A stretch of DNA of 64,000 bases from Rhodobiaceae bacterium (GCA_020637855.1 JACKJR010000006.1:1-64000); one strand, 5' to 3'. Shown: positions 9,037 to 21,586, numbered from the stretch's first letter. Notes: generated by a model from the letters alone, not told the origin. Program-made: numbers and translations.

Positions 9037-9121
9037 GCAATTCCGGGCGCAAAACCGGTGTCCGTTTCGCGGAAAAACGGTTCACTGGATCGGTTTTTAT
9101 CCGATCAACTGCTGGAATTGC
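9037..9121. repeat. Palindromic intergenic repeat (RIME-like)
   Basis: 85-bp element bounded by GCAATTCC (9037-9044) and GGAATTGC (9114-9121), with inner arms around CGCAAAACCGG and a hairpin near GATCGGTTTTTATCCGATC. It resembles the rhizobial intergenic mosaic elements. It fills the gap between two convergent genes and ends one base before the TTA that is the stop of the PBP gene. Confidence 0.65.
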
Positions 9122-9122
9122 C

Positions 9123-11276
9123 TTAACCGCCGAAAAGGCCCCGGAAAAAGCCGCCGATTCCCCCGCCATTGTTGCGGCGGCCGACGTTGCGCGGCGGTCC
9201 ATCGACAACGATCGCCGCGGGGTCGTTTCGTCCGCCGCTGATCGGCATGCCGTTCTGAAGCCACGGCAGGTTCTGATCCACTGCGAGCGTCGTGCCCGAT
9301 TGCGGCTGATAATTACCCGGTAGCATGGCGACCGGAAAGCCATCATGAGCGCTGGCCATGAAGTCGTGCCAGATCGAAGCTGGAAGATTTCCACCGGTAA
9401 CATGCTTGGTTGGCGAGCGATCATCATTACCGATCCAAACGCCGGTCACGAGGTCTGCGGTATAGCCGACGAACCAGGCATCGCGGAAATCCTGCGTCGT
9501 GCCGGTTTTACCGGCGGCAGGTCTTTCGTTGGGCAGGATCGCGCGCCGCGCCGTGCCGTCCGACACAGTCATTTGCATCATGTAGTTCATCTCCCCGACG
9601 GTCAGGTCGGACAGGACCTGGCCGAGCGGCGGCACATCGCGCTGGAACAGGATATCGCCCTTGACGTTGCGGATGCGGGTGATGACATGCGGCAGCACCT
9701 CGTAGCCGCCATTGGCGAACGGCACATAGGCGCGAGTCAGTTCGTACAGGCTGACTTCGGACGTGCCGAGCGCCAGCGACAGGTTGCGCTGCAGCTCGGA
9801 ATCGATGCCCATCCGGTGCGCGGTCTCGATCACCATGTCGGGGCCGACCTCATCGGTCAGGCGTACCGAGATCGTGTTGATCGATTTCGCCAGCGCCTCG
9901 GCCAGCGGCATCGGCCCGCGAAATTTGCCATCGTAGTTGTTCGGCGACCAGTTCCCGTATTGAACCGGCGCATCGTTGCGCAGCGTGTCCGGCGACATGC
10001 CGTATTCCATCGCTGCGGCATAAACGAACGGTTTGAAGGCGGAACCCGGCTGCCGTTTGGCCTTGATGGCGCGGTTGTACTGGCTCTGGCCATAGTCACG
10101 CCCGCCGACCAGGGCACGCACCGCACCGGACGTATCGATGGTGATAATGGCACCCTGGCTTGCATCCTTTTCCTTGCCCTCCTTGTTGAGGGTCTTCGAC
10201 AAAGCGATTTCAGCCAGTTTCTGAAGGCGCGGATTGACCGTCGTCTCGACGATGACGTCGGTTTTGACCTCGCCAATCAAGCGCGTGGTTTCCTCCATCA
10301 CCCAGTCGGCGACATAGTTGCCGGGCGCACGCCGTGCCGTGCCTTTCACTTCCGCCGTTTGCATCATCGCGCGTTTGGCGTCGTCATCGGTGATGTAACC
10401 GGAATCGCGCATGGCAAAGAGCACCGTGCGCATGCGTTCCTCGGCAAGGTCGGGGTTCTTCGTCGGTGCATACCGCGAGGGCGCTTTAAGCAGGCCGGCA
10501 ATGGTGGCGGATTCGGCCAGCGTCACCTCGCGCGCGGATTTGTTGTAATAGGCGCGCGCCGCTGCTTCCACGCCGGTCGCGCCTTCCCCGAGATAGACCC
10601 GGTTGAGATACATCTCGAGGATTTCGTCCTTCGAGTAGGTCCACTCCAGCCAGACGGAGATGAGCAGCTCCTGGATCTTCCGCTCCATGGTGCGCTCATG
10701 TTCCAGGAACAGGTTCTTGGCGAGCTGCTGCGTCAGCGTCGAACCGCCCTGCACGACACCGCCGGCACGCAGGTTGACGATCATCGCGCGGGCAAGGCCG
10801 AGCAGGTCGATACCGTAATGGCTGTAGAACCGCCGGTCCTCGATCGCCATAACGGCCTGAGGCAGGTAGGCGGGCAACTCGAACAGGCGCACCGCTTCGC
10901 CCCCCGTGGGACCGCGATTGGCAATCACCGTGCCATCCATGGCGACGATCTTGACGTTGGCGGGCCGCTCGGGGATCGCCATTTCGCTCGGTGGCGGCAG
11001 CTTGCTTGCGTAATAACCGAGGATGCCGGCAACCGCCAGCCCGCTCAGAAAGGCCAGCACGAAGCCGAATTTGACCAGCTTGCCGATGAACCAGAATGCG
11101 CCGCGCTTCTTCTTCCGCTTGGCCGGGCGTCCGCCGCGTCCGCCACCCCTGCCGGGGGGGACAGGTCCGTGCCCGGATGATTTGCGCGGCAGCGGCGCAG
11201 CCTGCTTGCGCTCGCGGCGCGGTTCCGGCGAGACGCTGACGCGGTCTTCGGGATAGAGACGGAAATCTGAATTCAT
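9123..11276 (-). CDS. Class A penicillin-binding protein 1A family
   Basis: 717 residues from the ATG at 11276 (the longer frame would use TTG). The order is a basic, Pro/Arg/Gly-rich cytoplasmic tail, one membrane anchor (about 65-85), a GT51 glycosyltransferase with EDRRFYSHYGID near 143 and QGGSTLTQQLAKNLFL, and then a transpeptidase with SAFK near 412, SIN near 463 and KTGTT near 586. It polymerises and cross-links peptidoglycan in the periplasm. The C-terminus ends in a low-complexity Gly/Arg/Asn tail. A TTAA-N7-TTAA site lies upstream at 11513. Confidence 0.92.
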   Translation of the reverse strand: MNSDFRLYPEDRVSVSPEPRRERKQAAPLPRKSSGHGPVPPGRGGGRGGRPAKRKKKRGAFWFIGKLVKFGFVLAFLSGLAVAGILGYYASKLPPPSEMAIPERPANVKIVAMDGTVIANRGPTGGEAVRLFELPAYLPQAVMAIEDRRFYSHYGIDLLGLARAMIVNLRAGGVVQGGSTLTQQLAKNLFLEHERTMERKIQELLISVWLEWTYSKDEILEMYLNRVYLGEGATGVEAAARAYYNKSAREVTLAESATIAGLLKAPSRYAPTKNPDLAEERMRTVLFAMRDSGYITDDDAKRAMMQTAEVKGTARRAPGNYVADWVMEETTRLIGEVKTDVIVETTVNPRLQKLAEIALSKTLNKEGKEKDASQGAIITIDTSGAVRALVGGRDYGQSQYNRAIKAKRQPGSAFKPFVYAAAMEYGMSPDTLRNDAPVQYGNWSPNNYDGKFRGPMPLAEALAKSINTISVRLTDEVGPDMVIETAHRMGIDSELQRNLSLALGTSEVSLYELTRAYVPFANGGYEVLPHVITRIRNVKGDILFQRDVPPLGQVLSDLTVGEMNYMMQMTVSDGTARRAILPNERPAAGKTGTTQDFRDAWFVGYTADLVTGVWIGNDDRSPTKHVTGGNLPASIWHDFMASAHDGFPVAMLPGNYQPQSGTTLAVDQNLPWLQNGMPISGGRNDPAAIVVDGPPRNVGRRNNGGGIGGFFRGLFGG

Positions 11277-11512
11277 CGCTTCAAAAGCTCTTGGCGGTCC
11301 CGTTTCCGGGAATGACGAAACCGGCTCAGTATTGTGAGCCGGTAGCCTGATGGCCTGAAGCAACCAGCTTCAGTACCGGGCGTCCGGCCGGTACGCGATA
11401 CCTTACCCGGCCCGGTCATCGGCCCGGCGGCTTCCGGTATCCGGCGGCCGGTCGCTCCCGACGCCACACCCGGCGCCAGGCGCCCGCGAGTTGTGACGGT
11501 AATGGAGGCGAT

Positions 11513-11527
11513 TTAAGGGCGGGTTAA
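11513..11527. promoter_or_regulatory. TTAA-N7-TTAA (CtrA-type) site before PBP1A gene
   Basis: TTAA at 11513-11516 and 11524-11527 with a seven-base spacer, matching the CtrA core. It is about 240 bp before the PBP1A start in a 292-bp spacer that also contains GC-rich short palindromes built on CCGG (about 11390-11460). Cell-cycle control of a cell-wall enzyme would make sense but is unproven. Confidence 0.4.
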
Positions 11528-11568
11528 GGCTAATGCTCCGTTGATAAGAAAATTGAACCTCAGATGTG

Positions 11569-14815
<3,247 letters not shown>

Positions 14816-14905
14816 TCAATCAGATAATAGCATCTTTGGGGGTCTTGTAGGCAAGCATTCAGGCGCTTTGCGGGCAGGTTTTACGGGCGTTTTCGCCGCA
14901 GTTGC

Positions 14906-16045
14906 CTAATCCCACGGCTGAACCATGCCCCCGGCGATCTCGAAGAGCTGTGCAGCGTCCGAAATGGCGGTGAAAAGCGCCCTGTCCGTGCCCGTCATCC
15001 AGGCCTGGCATTCGAGGTCCAGAAGCCGCTCATAGAGCGCCGCGCGGCGCAGGTCGTCGAGATGGGCGGCGATCTCGTCGAGCAGCAGGATTGGCGGCCG
15101 CTCGCGGCCTTCGGCGCGCGATACGATATCCGCATGCGCCAGCGTCAGGCCGATCAGCAGCGCCTTCTGCTCACCGGTGGAGGCGAGCGCCGCCGCGATC
15201 CCCTTGCCGAGATGGGTGACGGCGAGGTCGCTGCGATGCGGACCCGCCAGGGTACGTCCCGCGGCGGCGTCCTGCCGCCGCATGGCAGCAAGCTGCTCGC
15301 GGTAGCTGTCTTCCACTGCCGTGGCGCTTGTCTCCTCCAGCGCGGCTTCCAACTCGCCCTCGATGACGATTGCGAAGGCGGGGAAGAGATCGTCGCTGCC
15401 GCGGTCCGCCTGCGTCGCCGAAAGACGGACCACTGTTTCGCGCCGCGCCGCGGCAACGGCGACTCCTGCGCCCGCCATTTCCGTCTCTACGGCATCGAGC
15501 CAGCGTGCGTCGGGCCTCTCTGCGTCGAGAAGCTTGTTGCGCTGGCGCATGAGTTTCTCAAACCGCGCGGTTTGGGCCGCATGTCCGGGTTCGAGCGCAA
15601 CCGTCAGCCGGTCCAGGAACCGTCTGCGGTCCGAGGAAGGCCCTGTGAAAAGGCCATCCATCGCCGGCGTCAGCCAAAGTGCGGCGACATGATCGCCAAG
15701 TGCGGTCACGGGTGAAGGTTCACGCTCGATGCGCACACTGCGCGCAGAGCCTGTCTGGCCAGCTTCGATGCCGGTGCCAATACGGACATTTCCAAGCAGG
15801 CCGTCAACCTCGGCCGCCACAGCCCAGCCACCGCTACCTCCGGCACGCGCCAGCGTCTCGAAGGAGGCGCGCCGGAGGCCTCGCCCCGGCACGAGCAGTG
15901 ATACCGCTTCGAGCAGGTTGGTTTTCCCGGCTCCGTTCGCGCCGGTCAGCACGACCGGGCGTGCGTCCGTCTCAAGCGTGTGTCGCGCGTAGTTGCGGAA
16001 GTCGGTCAGCGTCAGCCGCGAAACGGAGATCGGTGTGGCACTCAT
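14906..16045 (-). CDS. recF: DNA replication and repair protein RecF
   Basis: 379 residues. Walker A GANGAGKTNLLEAVS is near residue 35 and Walker B PILLLDEIAAHLD near the C-terminus, with GEQKALLIGLTLAHA as the ABC-like signature. RecF loads RecA at gapped DNA with RecO and RecR. It lies 33 bases downstream of dnaN on the same strand, as in many bacteria. Confidence 0.95.
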   Translation of the reverse strand: MSATPISVSRLTLTDFRNYARHTLETDARPVVLTGANGAGKTNLLEAVSLLVPGRGLRRASFETLARAGGSGGWAVAAEVDGLLGNVRIGTGIEAGQTGSARSVRIEREPSPVTALGDHVAALWLTPAMDGLFTGPSSDRRRFLDRLTVALEPGHAAQTARFEKLMRQRNKLLDAERPDARWLDAVETEMAGAGVAVAAARRETVVRLSATQADRGSDDLFPAFAIVIEGELEAALEETSATAVEDSYREQLAAMRRQDAAAGRTLAGPHRSDLAVTHLGKGIAAALASTGEQKALLIGLTLAHADIVSRAEGRERPPILLLDEIAAHLDDLRRAALYERLLDLECQAWMTGTDRALFTAISDAAQLFEIAGGMVQPWD

Positions 16046-16078
16046 CGCTTAGGGCCTATCCTGACCCTTGCGGGCCGG

Positions 16079-17200
16079 TCAGACCCGCATCGGCATCAGC
16101 ACATAGAGCGCCGAGGCATCGTCCCCGTCGCGCACAAGCGTCGGGGAACCCGGATCAGACAATTCGAAGCGCGCTTCAGAGGACTCAAGTTGTCCTGCGA
16201 TATCAAGCAGATAACGGGCATTAAAGCCGATGTCGATAGGCTCGGCATCGTATGAAGCAGTGATTTCTTCCATCGCCGTGCCCGAATCGGGGTTGTTGAC
16301 GGTGAGCACCACATGCCCGTCGCCGACCGACAGTTTGACCGCGCGACCGCGCTCGCTCGAAACCGTCGAGACCAGATCGACGGCGCGCTCGAAGGAACGG
16401 GTATCAACCTGCAGGATCTTGTCATGGCCGCTGGGGATGACCCTCGTGTAGTCCGGAAACGTGCCGTCGATGAGCTTGGAGGTCAGAACCACAGCTCCGA
16501 TGGTGAAGCGGATCTTGCTGTCGGACAACTCGATCGACAAGGGTGAGTCGGATGTCTCTATGAGCCTGTCGATTTCGGCGACCGCCTTGCGCGGAACGAT
16601 GATGCCAGGCATGCCATCTGCGCCATCGGGCGCGGTAATGTCGACACGGGCAAGCCGGTGTCCGTCGGTCGCAACGGCGCGCAGAACCTTGTCCCCGTCG
16701 TCGCCATCGGTGCAGTGCAGGAAGATGCCGTTGAGATAGTAGCGGGTCTCTTCGGTGGAGATTGCAAACTGCGTCTTGGCGATCAGCCGCTTGAAGGCGC
16801 CGGCTTCGATCGTGAAGCTGTTGTCCATGTCTCCGGCGGTCAGATCGGGGAAATCGGCTTCGGGAAGCGCCTGCAGGGTGAACTTCGCGCGCCCGGCTTC
16901 CAGCTGCACGCTCGTGCCATCGTCGGAACTGCTCAGCGACACCTGCGCGCCTTCCGGGAGCTTGCGGACGATGTCGTAAAGCGTGTGGGCGGGCACGGTT
17001 GTCGCGCCGGGCTGGGCCACCTCGGCGGGTACCGTTTCGGTCACTTCCAGATCAAGGTCGGTGGCGCGCAGCCCGAGTGTTCCGTCCGCGGCCCTCAGCA
17101 GCACGTTCGACAGGATCGGTATCGTGTTGCGCCGCTCGACGACGCGGTGCACGTGGGTCAGGCCCTTGACGAGGGCCGATCGCTCGAGAGTGACGCGCAT
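16079..17200 (-). CDS. dnaN: DNA polymerase III sliding clamp (beta)
   Basis: 373 residues, the usual clamp length, with three clamp folds and the family C-terminus DGDDASALYVLMPMRV. The N-terminus MRVTLERSALVKGLTHVHRV is typical. It forms the ring that tethers polymerase III and binds many repair proteins. GCGGAGACGG precedes the ATG. It is separated from dnaA by 250 bp containing a hairpin, so it may have its own promoter. Confidence 0.96.
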   Translation of the reverse strand: MRVTLERSALVKGLTHVHRVVERRNTIPILSNVLLRAADGTLGLRATDLDLEVTETVPAEVAQPGATTVPAHTLYDIVRKLPEGAQVSLSSSDDGTSVQLEAGRAKFTLQALPEADFPDLTAGDMDNSFTIEAGAFKRLIAKTQFAISTEETRYYLNGIFLHCTDGDDGDKVLRAVATDGHRLARVDITAPDGADGMPGIIVPRKAVAEIDRLIETSDSPLSIELSDSKIRFTIGAVVLTSKLIDGTFPDYTRVIPSGHDKILQVDTRSFERAVDLVSTVSSERGRAVKLSVGDGHVVLTVNNPDSGTAMEEITASYDAEPIDIGFNARYLLDIAGQLESSEARFELSDPGSPTLVRDGDDASALYVLMPMRV

Positions 17201-17378
17201 GTCCGTCTCCGCAAATCTGGGAATTGCCCGGCAGGTGCAAGACCGCCCGCCGTGGCCCCTGTGCTGCTATGCAAGTGCGTTCCACGGGCCGAACTTCGGA
17301 CATTCATCGGTTCTTCGATGTGAAAATCACGTCGACCCGGGAGGGGATGCCGAATTTGCCTGTTTGAATACGCCCATG

Positions 17379-17409
17379 CAAGCCCCGATGGCTTGACCAT
17401 CAGGGCTTG
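17379..17409 (-). terminator. Hairpin downstream of dnaA
   Basis: Thirteen-bp stem (17379-17391 with 17397-17409) and a 5-base loop. On the minus-strand RNA the one odd pair becomes a G-U wobble, so the hairpin is complete for the dnaA transcript. No U-run follows, so termination is a guess. Confidence 0.45.
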
Positions 17410-17450
17410 TCCACGAATTGCAGCATTCATGTGCCGAAAGCGGGGCAAAT

Positions 17451-18911
17451 CTACTCGTCGCGGTCGGCTTCATCCTCGATGCGCCTGCGCAGCGATTCGA
17501 TTTCCCTGCGCAGCAGTTCGTCCTTCGAGATCAGCGATTCAATTTTGCGGATCGCATGAAGCACGGTTGTGTGGTCGCGATTGCCGAATCGCTTGCCGAT
17601 ATCGGGAAGGGACCGCGGCGTCATCGTCTTGCACAGATACATCGCGATCTGGCGCGGCCTTACGACAGCCTGGGTGCGCCGTTCCGAAACGAGGTCCTGG
17701 CGGCTGACCTTGTAGACTTGGCTGACGATCTTCTGGATCCACTCGATCTTCACCGGCCGGCTTTCGCGCGCCACCATCAGGTCGCGCATCAGCGTTTCGG
17801 CCTTCTCCACGGTGATCTTCTCGTTCGAGTGCATCGCGTGATGGCACAGACGGTTCAGTGCACCCTCGATGTCGCGCCCGTTGCTCGACAGGTTGCGGGC
17901 GATGAACGATACAACATCGTCATCGAGTTTCAGTGCGGCGTTTTCGCGTGACGCGGATTCAAGGCGCCGCTCCAGGATCGCCCGCCGCAGAACGGCATCC
18001 GGTGCGCCGATCTCCAGCGTCAACCCGCCTGCGAGCCGCGATTTGATGCGTTCATCGAAGCCCTCAAGCCGTGCCGGCGGCCGGTCGGCGACGACGACGA
18101 TCTGCTTGCCGCTCTCAACGAGGGCATTGATCGTGTAGCCGAATTCCTTGTGCGTGCTCTTTCCCTGCAGGAATTGCAGGTCGTCGATCAGCAGCAGGTC
18201 GCTGGTCCGCAGCATGTTCTTGAACGAAACGGTGTCGTTTTCACGGGCCGCCGAGACGAATTTCAGCATGAAGAGGTCGGTTGACAGCAACCGCACCCTG
18301 CATTGTGGCTGGCGTTTCTGAACCTCCCAGGCAATGGCGTGCAGCAAATGCGTCTTGCCGCGGCCAACGCCGCCGTGCAGGAAAAGCGGGTTATAGCGAG
18401 GCGCGCCGCTGCTGCCTGATCCGGCAATTTCACCAGCCGCCGCGCGGGCCAGGGTGTTGGTCGGCGCGGAGACGAAATTGTCGAAGGTCAGCCGCGGATC
18501 AAGCGGAATGCTGTCACCGGCGTTGCCGCTCTCCTTGAGCGCGGCAACGGTGACAGCGGCGGCCTGGGCGCTCTGCGCACGTTGCTCATCGCTGTTCGCA
18601 CGGCTCTCCGTCTCGCCCGCGCGCGCTCCGGGACGGCGCAGGCGCAGATCGATGCTTTCGATATCCTTGCGTTCCTCGCGCCACATCGCGCTGATGCGGG
18701 TCTGGTAATTGTCGCGTATCCAGCTTCGCAGGAATGGTGTCGGCACCGACAGCACCGCCATGCCTTTCTCGACACCATCGAATTTCAGCCGCGCAAACCA
18801 GCTCTGGAATACGTTCTGCCCGAATTCCGCGATGAGCCGCTGCAATATGCGCTCCCACGCGGCGTTGTAGTCAGCACCGGAGCCCCCTCCGGCAGCCGCA
18901 GTCTTGATCAC
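17451..18911 (-). CDS. dnaA: Chromosomal replication initiator DnaA
   Basis: 486 residues from a GTG at 18911. AAAGGAGG lies 7 bases upstream of that GTG, while the longer frame has no family support. Domain I (about 10-80) is followed by a short variable linker, an AAA+ domain with Walker A GGVGRGKT (180-187) and Walker B LLLIDDLQF, and a C-terminal DNA-binding domain with the signature RFGNRDHTTVLHAIRKI. It binds oriC and melts DNA in the ATP form. The region over the start also contains ATG-ACG-TGA in another frame. Confidence 0.96.
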   Translation of the reverse strand: MIKTAAAGGGSGADYNAAWERILQRLIAEFGQNVFQSWFARLKFDGVEKGMAVLSVPTPFLRSWIRDNYQTRISAMWREERKDIESIDLRLRRPGARAGETESRANSDEQRAQSAQAAAVTVAALKESGNAGDSIPLDPRLTFDNFVSAPTNTLARAAAGEIAGSGSSGAPRYNPLFLHGGVGRGKTHLLHAIAWEVQKRQPQCRVRLLSTDLFMLKFVSAARENDTVSFKNMLRTSDLLLIDDLQFLQGKSTHKEFGYTINALVESGKQIVVVADRPPARLEGFDERIKSRLAGGLTLEIGAPDAVLRRAILERRLESASRENAALKLDDDVVSFIARNLSSNGRDIEGALNRLCHHAMHSNEKITVEKAETLMRDLMVARESRPVKIEWIQKIVSQVYKVSRQDLVSERRTQAVVRPRQIAMYLCKTMTPRSLPDIGKRFGNRDHTTVLHAIRKIESLISKDELLRREIESLRRRIEDEADRDE

Positions 18912-18991
18912 GTCATGGCCTCCTTTCGTCAAAATGGGTCCCGCGGGCAGGTGTGACGGACGCGCAAAAGCCCCCAATTGCTGCGCCACGC

Positions 18992-19432
18992 TCACGATTG
19001 CACCCACGGCAGGCCCGCCGCCTTCCATCCATTGACGCCGCCGCGATGACGTTTCTCGTCGACGTCGCCTTCAAATCCGTCCGATACGTTGATGCAGTTG
19101 CTGAAGCCGGCCTGCGCCATGGCTCTTGCCGCCGCGAGGCTGCGTGCGCCGGAGCGGCAGATAAAGAACAGCGCCGTTTCGCGGTCCACACCGGCTTGCG
19201 CAAGCGCATCCGTCAGCCGTTCGGCAAATTGCGGATCGACAGCCATGGCCGGGAACTGCTGCCACTCCGCCAGCACCGTCTGCCGCCCGATGGACGATAG
19301 ATCCGCCACGCCGACGAAGGTCCATTCCGCTTTTGTGCGCACGTCTATCATCTGTGCCCTCGGATCAGCTGCAAGCGCCTCGAACGCTTCACTTGCAGCC
19401 ATGGCCGATACCGCAATCTCGCCAACAGACAT
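18992..19432 (-). CDS. Rhodanese-like domain protein
   Basis: About 146 residues, one rhodanese domain. The active-site loop is CRSGARS, with the cysteine that would carry the persulfide, and IDVRTKAEW is the family CH2A-like motif. I start at ATG 19432 because GGGGA lies about 9 bases before it; in-frame ATGs at 19450 and 19462 are alternatives. It is 80 bp upstream of dnaA in the same direction, so they may share a transcript. It probably transfers sulfur or binds a phosphate-like group; the partner is unknown. Confidence 0.82.
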   Translation of the reverse strand: MSVGEIAVSAMAASEAFEALAADPRAQMIDVRTKAEWTFVGVADLSSIGRQTVLAEWQQFPAMAVDPQFAERLTDALAQAGVDRETALFFICRSGARSLAAARAMAQAGFSNCINVSDGFEGDVDEKRHRGGVNGWKAAGLPWVQS

Positions 19433-19472
19433 GTCGCTGGTTCCCCGCATCACCAGATGCAATTATCCCGTT

Positions 19473-19494
19473 TGCAGACCACAAGTGGTTTGCA
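19473..19494. promoter_or_regulatory. 22-bp palindrome upstream of rhodanese-dnaA
   Basis: TGCAGACCAC, two bases, GTGGTTTGCA: ten-base arms that match at nine positions. It lies about 40 bp before the rhodanese start. On the minus strand a GATAAT (19462-19467) sits between it and the gene and could be a -10 box. This is the layout of a repressor or activator site; no regulator can be named. Confidence 0.45.
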
Positions 19495-20222
19495 GTAAAA
19501 ACGCCGCAAAAGCGAAATGATTTACACTACAGCAAGCAAAACCCTGCATTGCCCCAAGGGGCTAAAAATACAGAGGGTATACATCACAAGCAAAAACAGC
19601 AGTCAGTAACCATCCGGGGGGAATCAATATTCTAGTCATTAGTCAAAGCCTCCCCCAACGGTTAAAACAAACCGCTTCATGCCAAACTTGTCTTTGGAAC
19701 AACAGTCGGGCGCGCCGACCGTGAAAAGACCATAACCAAGCGGTTTCCGGGTCGCAACAGGGCTGCGTAAAGATTCCGTTAACCGGCCGGAACCCGCAGA
19801 AATCTGCGCTCTGTGGCCGCTTCGATTAAGCAGTTGGAGTCTCACCCAGAATCCGTTTTGGCACGGCTTCGGTGGTGGCGATTCCGGGGGGCAAAAAAAA
19901 TAACGAACGCCCCCGAAACGAACCCCTTTCCGTCCCGTCAAAATAAGTAGGGCAGGGGTTCACCTTAGATCAAAGCATTGAAATATAAGGGAAATTTTTG
20001 TCACGCGTCTGACATGGGGAAAATCGGACAAATCTCATCCGTCTTCGCCCCGTCAGGCCGTTCAGAAAAGGTAATTTGTCGAAAAATACGCCCTTGCGTC
20101 AAGCGCCCGCGTATAACCGGCCTGCATGGCTTCGCACCACTGCAGAGCGCAAAAATACACTCACCCGCCCCGTCAGGCATGAAAGCCTGGGCAGGGTCAA
20201 TGTCCGGTGGTTCGAAAAGGCC
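19495..20222. other. Non-coding spacer between dnaA region and rpsT
   Basis: About 730 bp without a supportable gene and visibly richer in A+T than its surroundings, especially 19500-19660 and 19960-20050. I looked for TTATCCACA-type DnaA boxes and did not see a good one, so I do not call an origin. A 13-base sequence (CGCCCCGTCAGGC) occurs at 20046 and again at 20166. It probably holds promoters and the 3' end of rpsT. Confidence 0.5.
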
Positions 20223-20483
20223 TTAAAGGGCAGCGACGCGCTTCGACAGCCGGGAAATCTTCCGGGCCGCCGTATTGCGATGGATGATGCCAACCTGGCC
20301 CGCACGCGCAATGACCGGCTCTGCCGACTTCAGTGCCGTTGAAGCCGCCGCCTTGTCGCCCGAGGAGATTGCTTCCTCGACCTTGCGCACCAGCGAACGC
20401 ATGCCAGTGCGGCGTGACTTGTTGATTGCCGTGCGGCGCGCGATCTTGCGCACCATCTTCTTGGCCGATTTCGTGTTGGCCAT
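20223..20483 (-). CDS. rpsT: 30S ribosomal protein S20
   Basis: 86 residues, very rich in Lys, Arg and Ala, starting [18 protein letters not shown], the family hallmark. It binds 16S rRNA early in small-subunit assembly. Its position near dnaA is conserved in alphaproteobacteria. Confidence 0.96.
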   Translation of the reverse strand: MANTKSAKKMVRKIARRTAINKSRRTGMRSLVRKVEEAISSGDKAAASTALKSAEPVIARAGQVGIIHRNTAARKISRLSKRVAAL

Positions 20484-20708
20484 GTTCCATTCCTCAATTC
20501 ATCCCGGAGCAGTCCGGAAAGGCTTTCCCGGCTCTGCGCTGATGGGCGCGTCCACAAAACAGCGCATCTGCTGGCAGCCGGTAGTTGCCGAATTTATAAA
20601 AGCAAGCGGCGGCTTTGTTGCAAGCCGCCGGACTGGGATGAGCGTATAGCGCCAGCGCTTGTGTGCCGTCAACCGGCTTTGCGTTTCTAACAGGCCAGTG
20701 CTGGTGCG

Positions 20709-21482
20709 TTATTTGTTGCGGAATTGCGGGCTGCGTTTTTCCGCAAAGGCCGCCATGCCCTCTTTCTGGTCTTCCGTTGAGAAAAGCGCGTGGAACAGGC
20801 GCCGCTCGAACCGCACGCCTTCGGCCAGTGTCGTCTCGAAGGCGCTGTTCACCGCTTCCTTGGCCGCCATGGCCGCTATGAGTGACATTCCGGCGATTTT
20901 CTCCGCCGTCGAAACGGCGTCCTCGACCAGCTTGTCGGCGGCAACGATGCGGCTGACAAGGCCGGAACGTTCGGCCTCCTCGGCACCCATCATGCGACCC
21001 GTCAGGCACATTTCCATCGCCTTCGACTTTCCCACGAAGCGCGTCAGGCGCTGGGTTCCACCCGCACCGGGGATGACGCCGAGGTTGATTTCAGGCTGTC
21101 CGAACTTGGCGGTGTCGGCGGCAATGATGAAGTCACACATCATGGCAAGTTCGCATCCGCCACCGAGCGCATAGCCGGCAACTGCCGCGATGACCGGCTT
21201 GCGCGCCCGCGTAACCTTTTCCCAGCGGGAGATGAAGTTGCCTGCAAAAACGTCGGCAAAGCCCTTGTCCTTCATTTCCTTGATGTCGGCTCCCGCCGCG
21301 AAGGCTTTCTCGCTCCCCGTTATCACCATCGCGCCGATGCGCTCGTCGGCCTCGTATTTGTCGATCGCATCGCCGAGTTCCTCGACCAGCTCGCTGTTGA
21401 GTGCGTTGAGCGCATTGGGGCGATTGAGCGTGATCAGACCGACGCCACCACGCCGCTCGACAATGATGTTTTGATAGGCCAT
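20709..21482 (-). CDS. Enoyl-CoA hydratase
   Basis: 257 residues of the crotonase family, starting at ATG 21482 with GAGAGGAAA before it. The oxyanion-hole motif is [10 protein letters not shown], followed by [15 protein letters not shown] and [17 protein letters not shown] with the two catalytic glutamates found in short-chain enoyl-CoA hydratases. It hydrates trans-2-enoyl-CoA in beta-oxidation. It matches the mitochondrial ECHS1-like branch in length and motifs. It is a single gene between mutM and rpsT. Confidence 0.9.
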   Translation of the reverse strand: MAYQNIIVERRGGVGLITLNRPNALNALNSELVEELGDAIDKYEADERIGAMVITGSEKAFAAGADIKEMKDKGFADVFAGNFISRWEKVTRARKPVIAAVAGYALGGGCELAMMCDFIIAADTAKFGQPEINLGVIPGAGGTQRLTRFVGKSKAMEMCLTGRMMGAEEAERSGLVSRIVAADKLVEDAVSTAEKIAGMSLIAAMAAKEAVNSAFETTLAEGVRFERRLFHALFSTEDQKEGMAAFAEKRSPQFRNK

Positions 21483-21586
21483 GCCGTTTCCTCTCCATGA
21501 AGCGGGATTGAATTTTGCCGACACCATAAGGCCGCCGCTGACGAAAAAAAGTGTTCAGGCGACACCTGCATCCAAAACCCTCGTTT

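Noticed and set aside
9345..11180. Plus-strand frame opposite the PBP1A gene
   Set aside because: Antisense to clear catalytic motifs of the penicillin-binding protein.
20046..20178. 13-base direct repeat (CGCCCCGTCAGGC) 120 bp apart
   Set aside because: Too short and only two copies in a GC-rich region; no clear meaning.
19463..20222. Chromosomal origin near dnaA
   Set aside because: I saw no good DnaA boxes, and in related groups the origin usually lies near hemE. Position beside dnaA alone is not enough.
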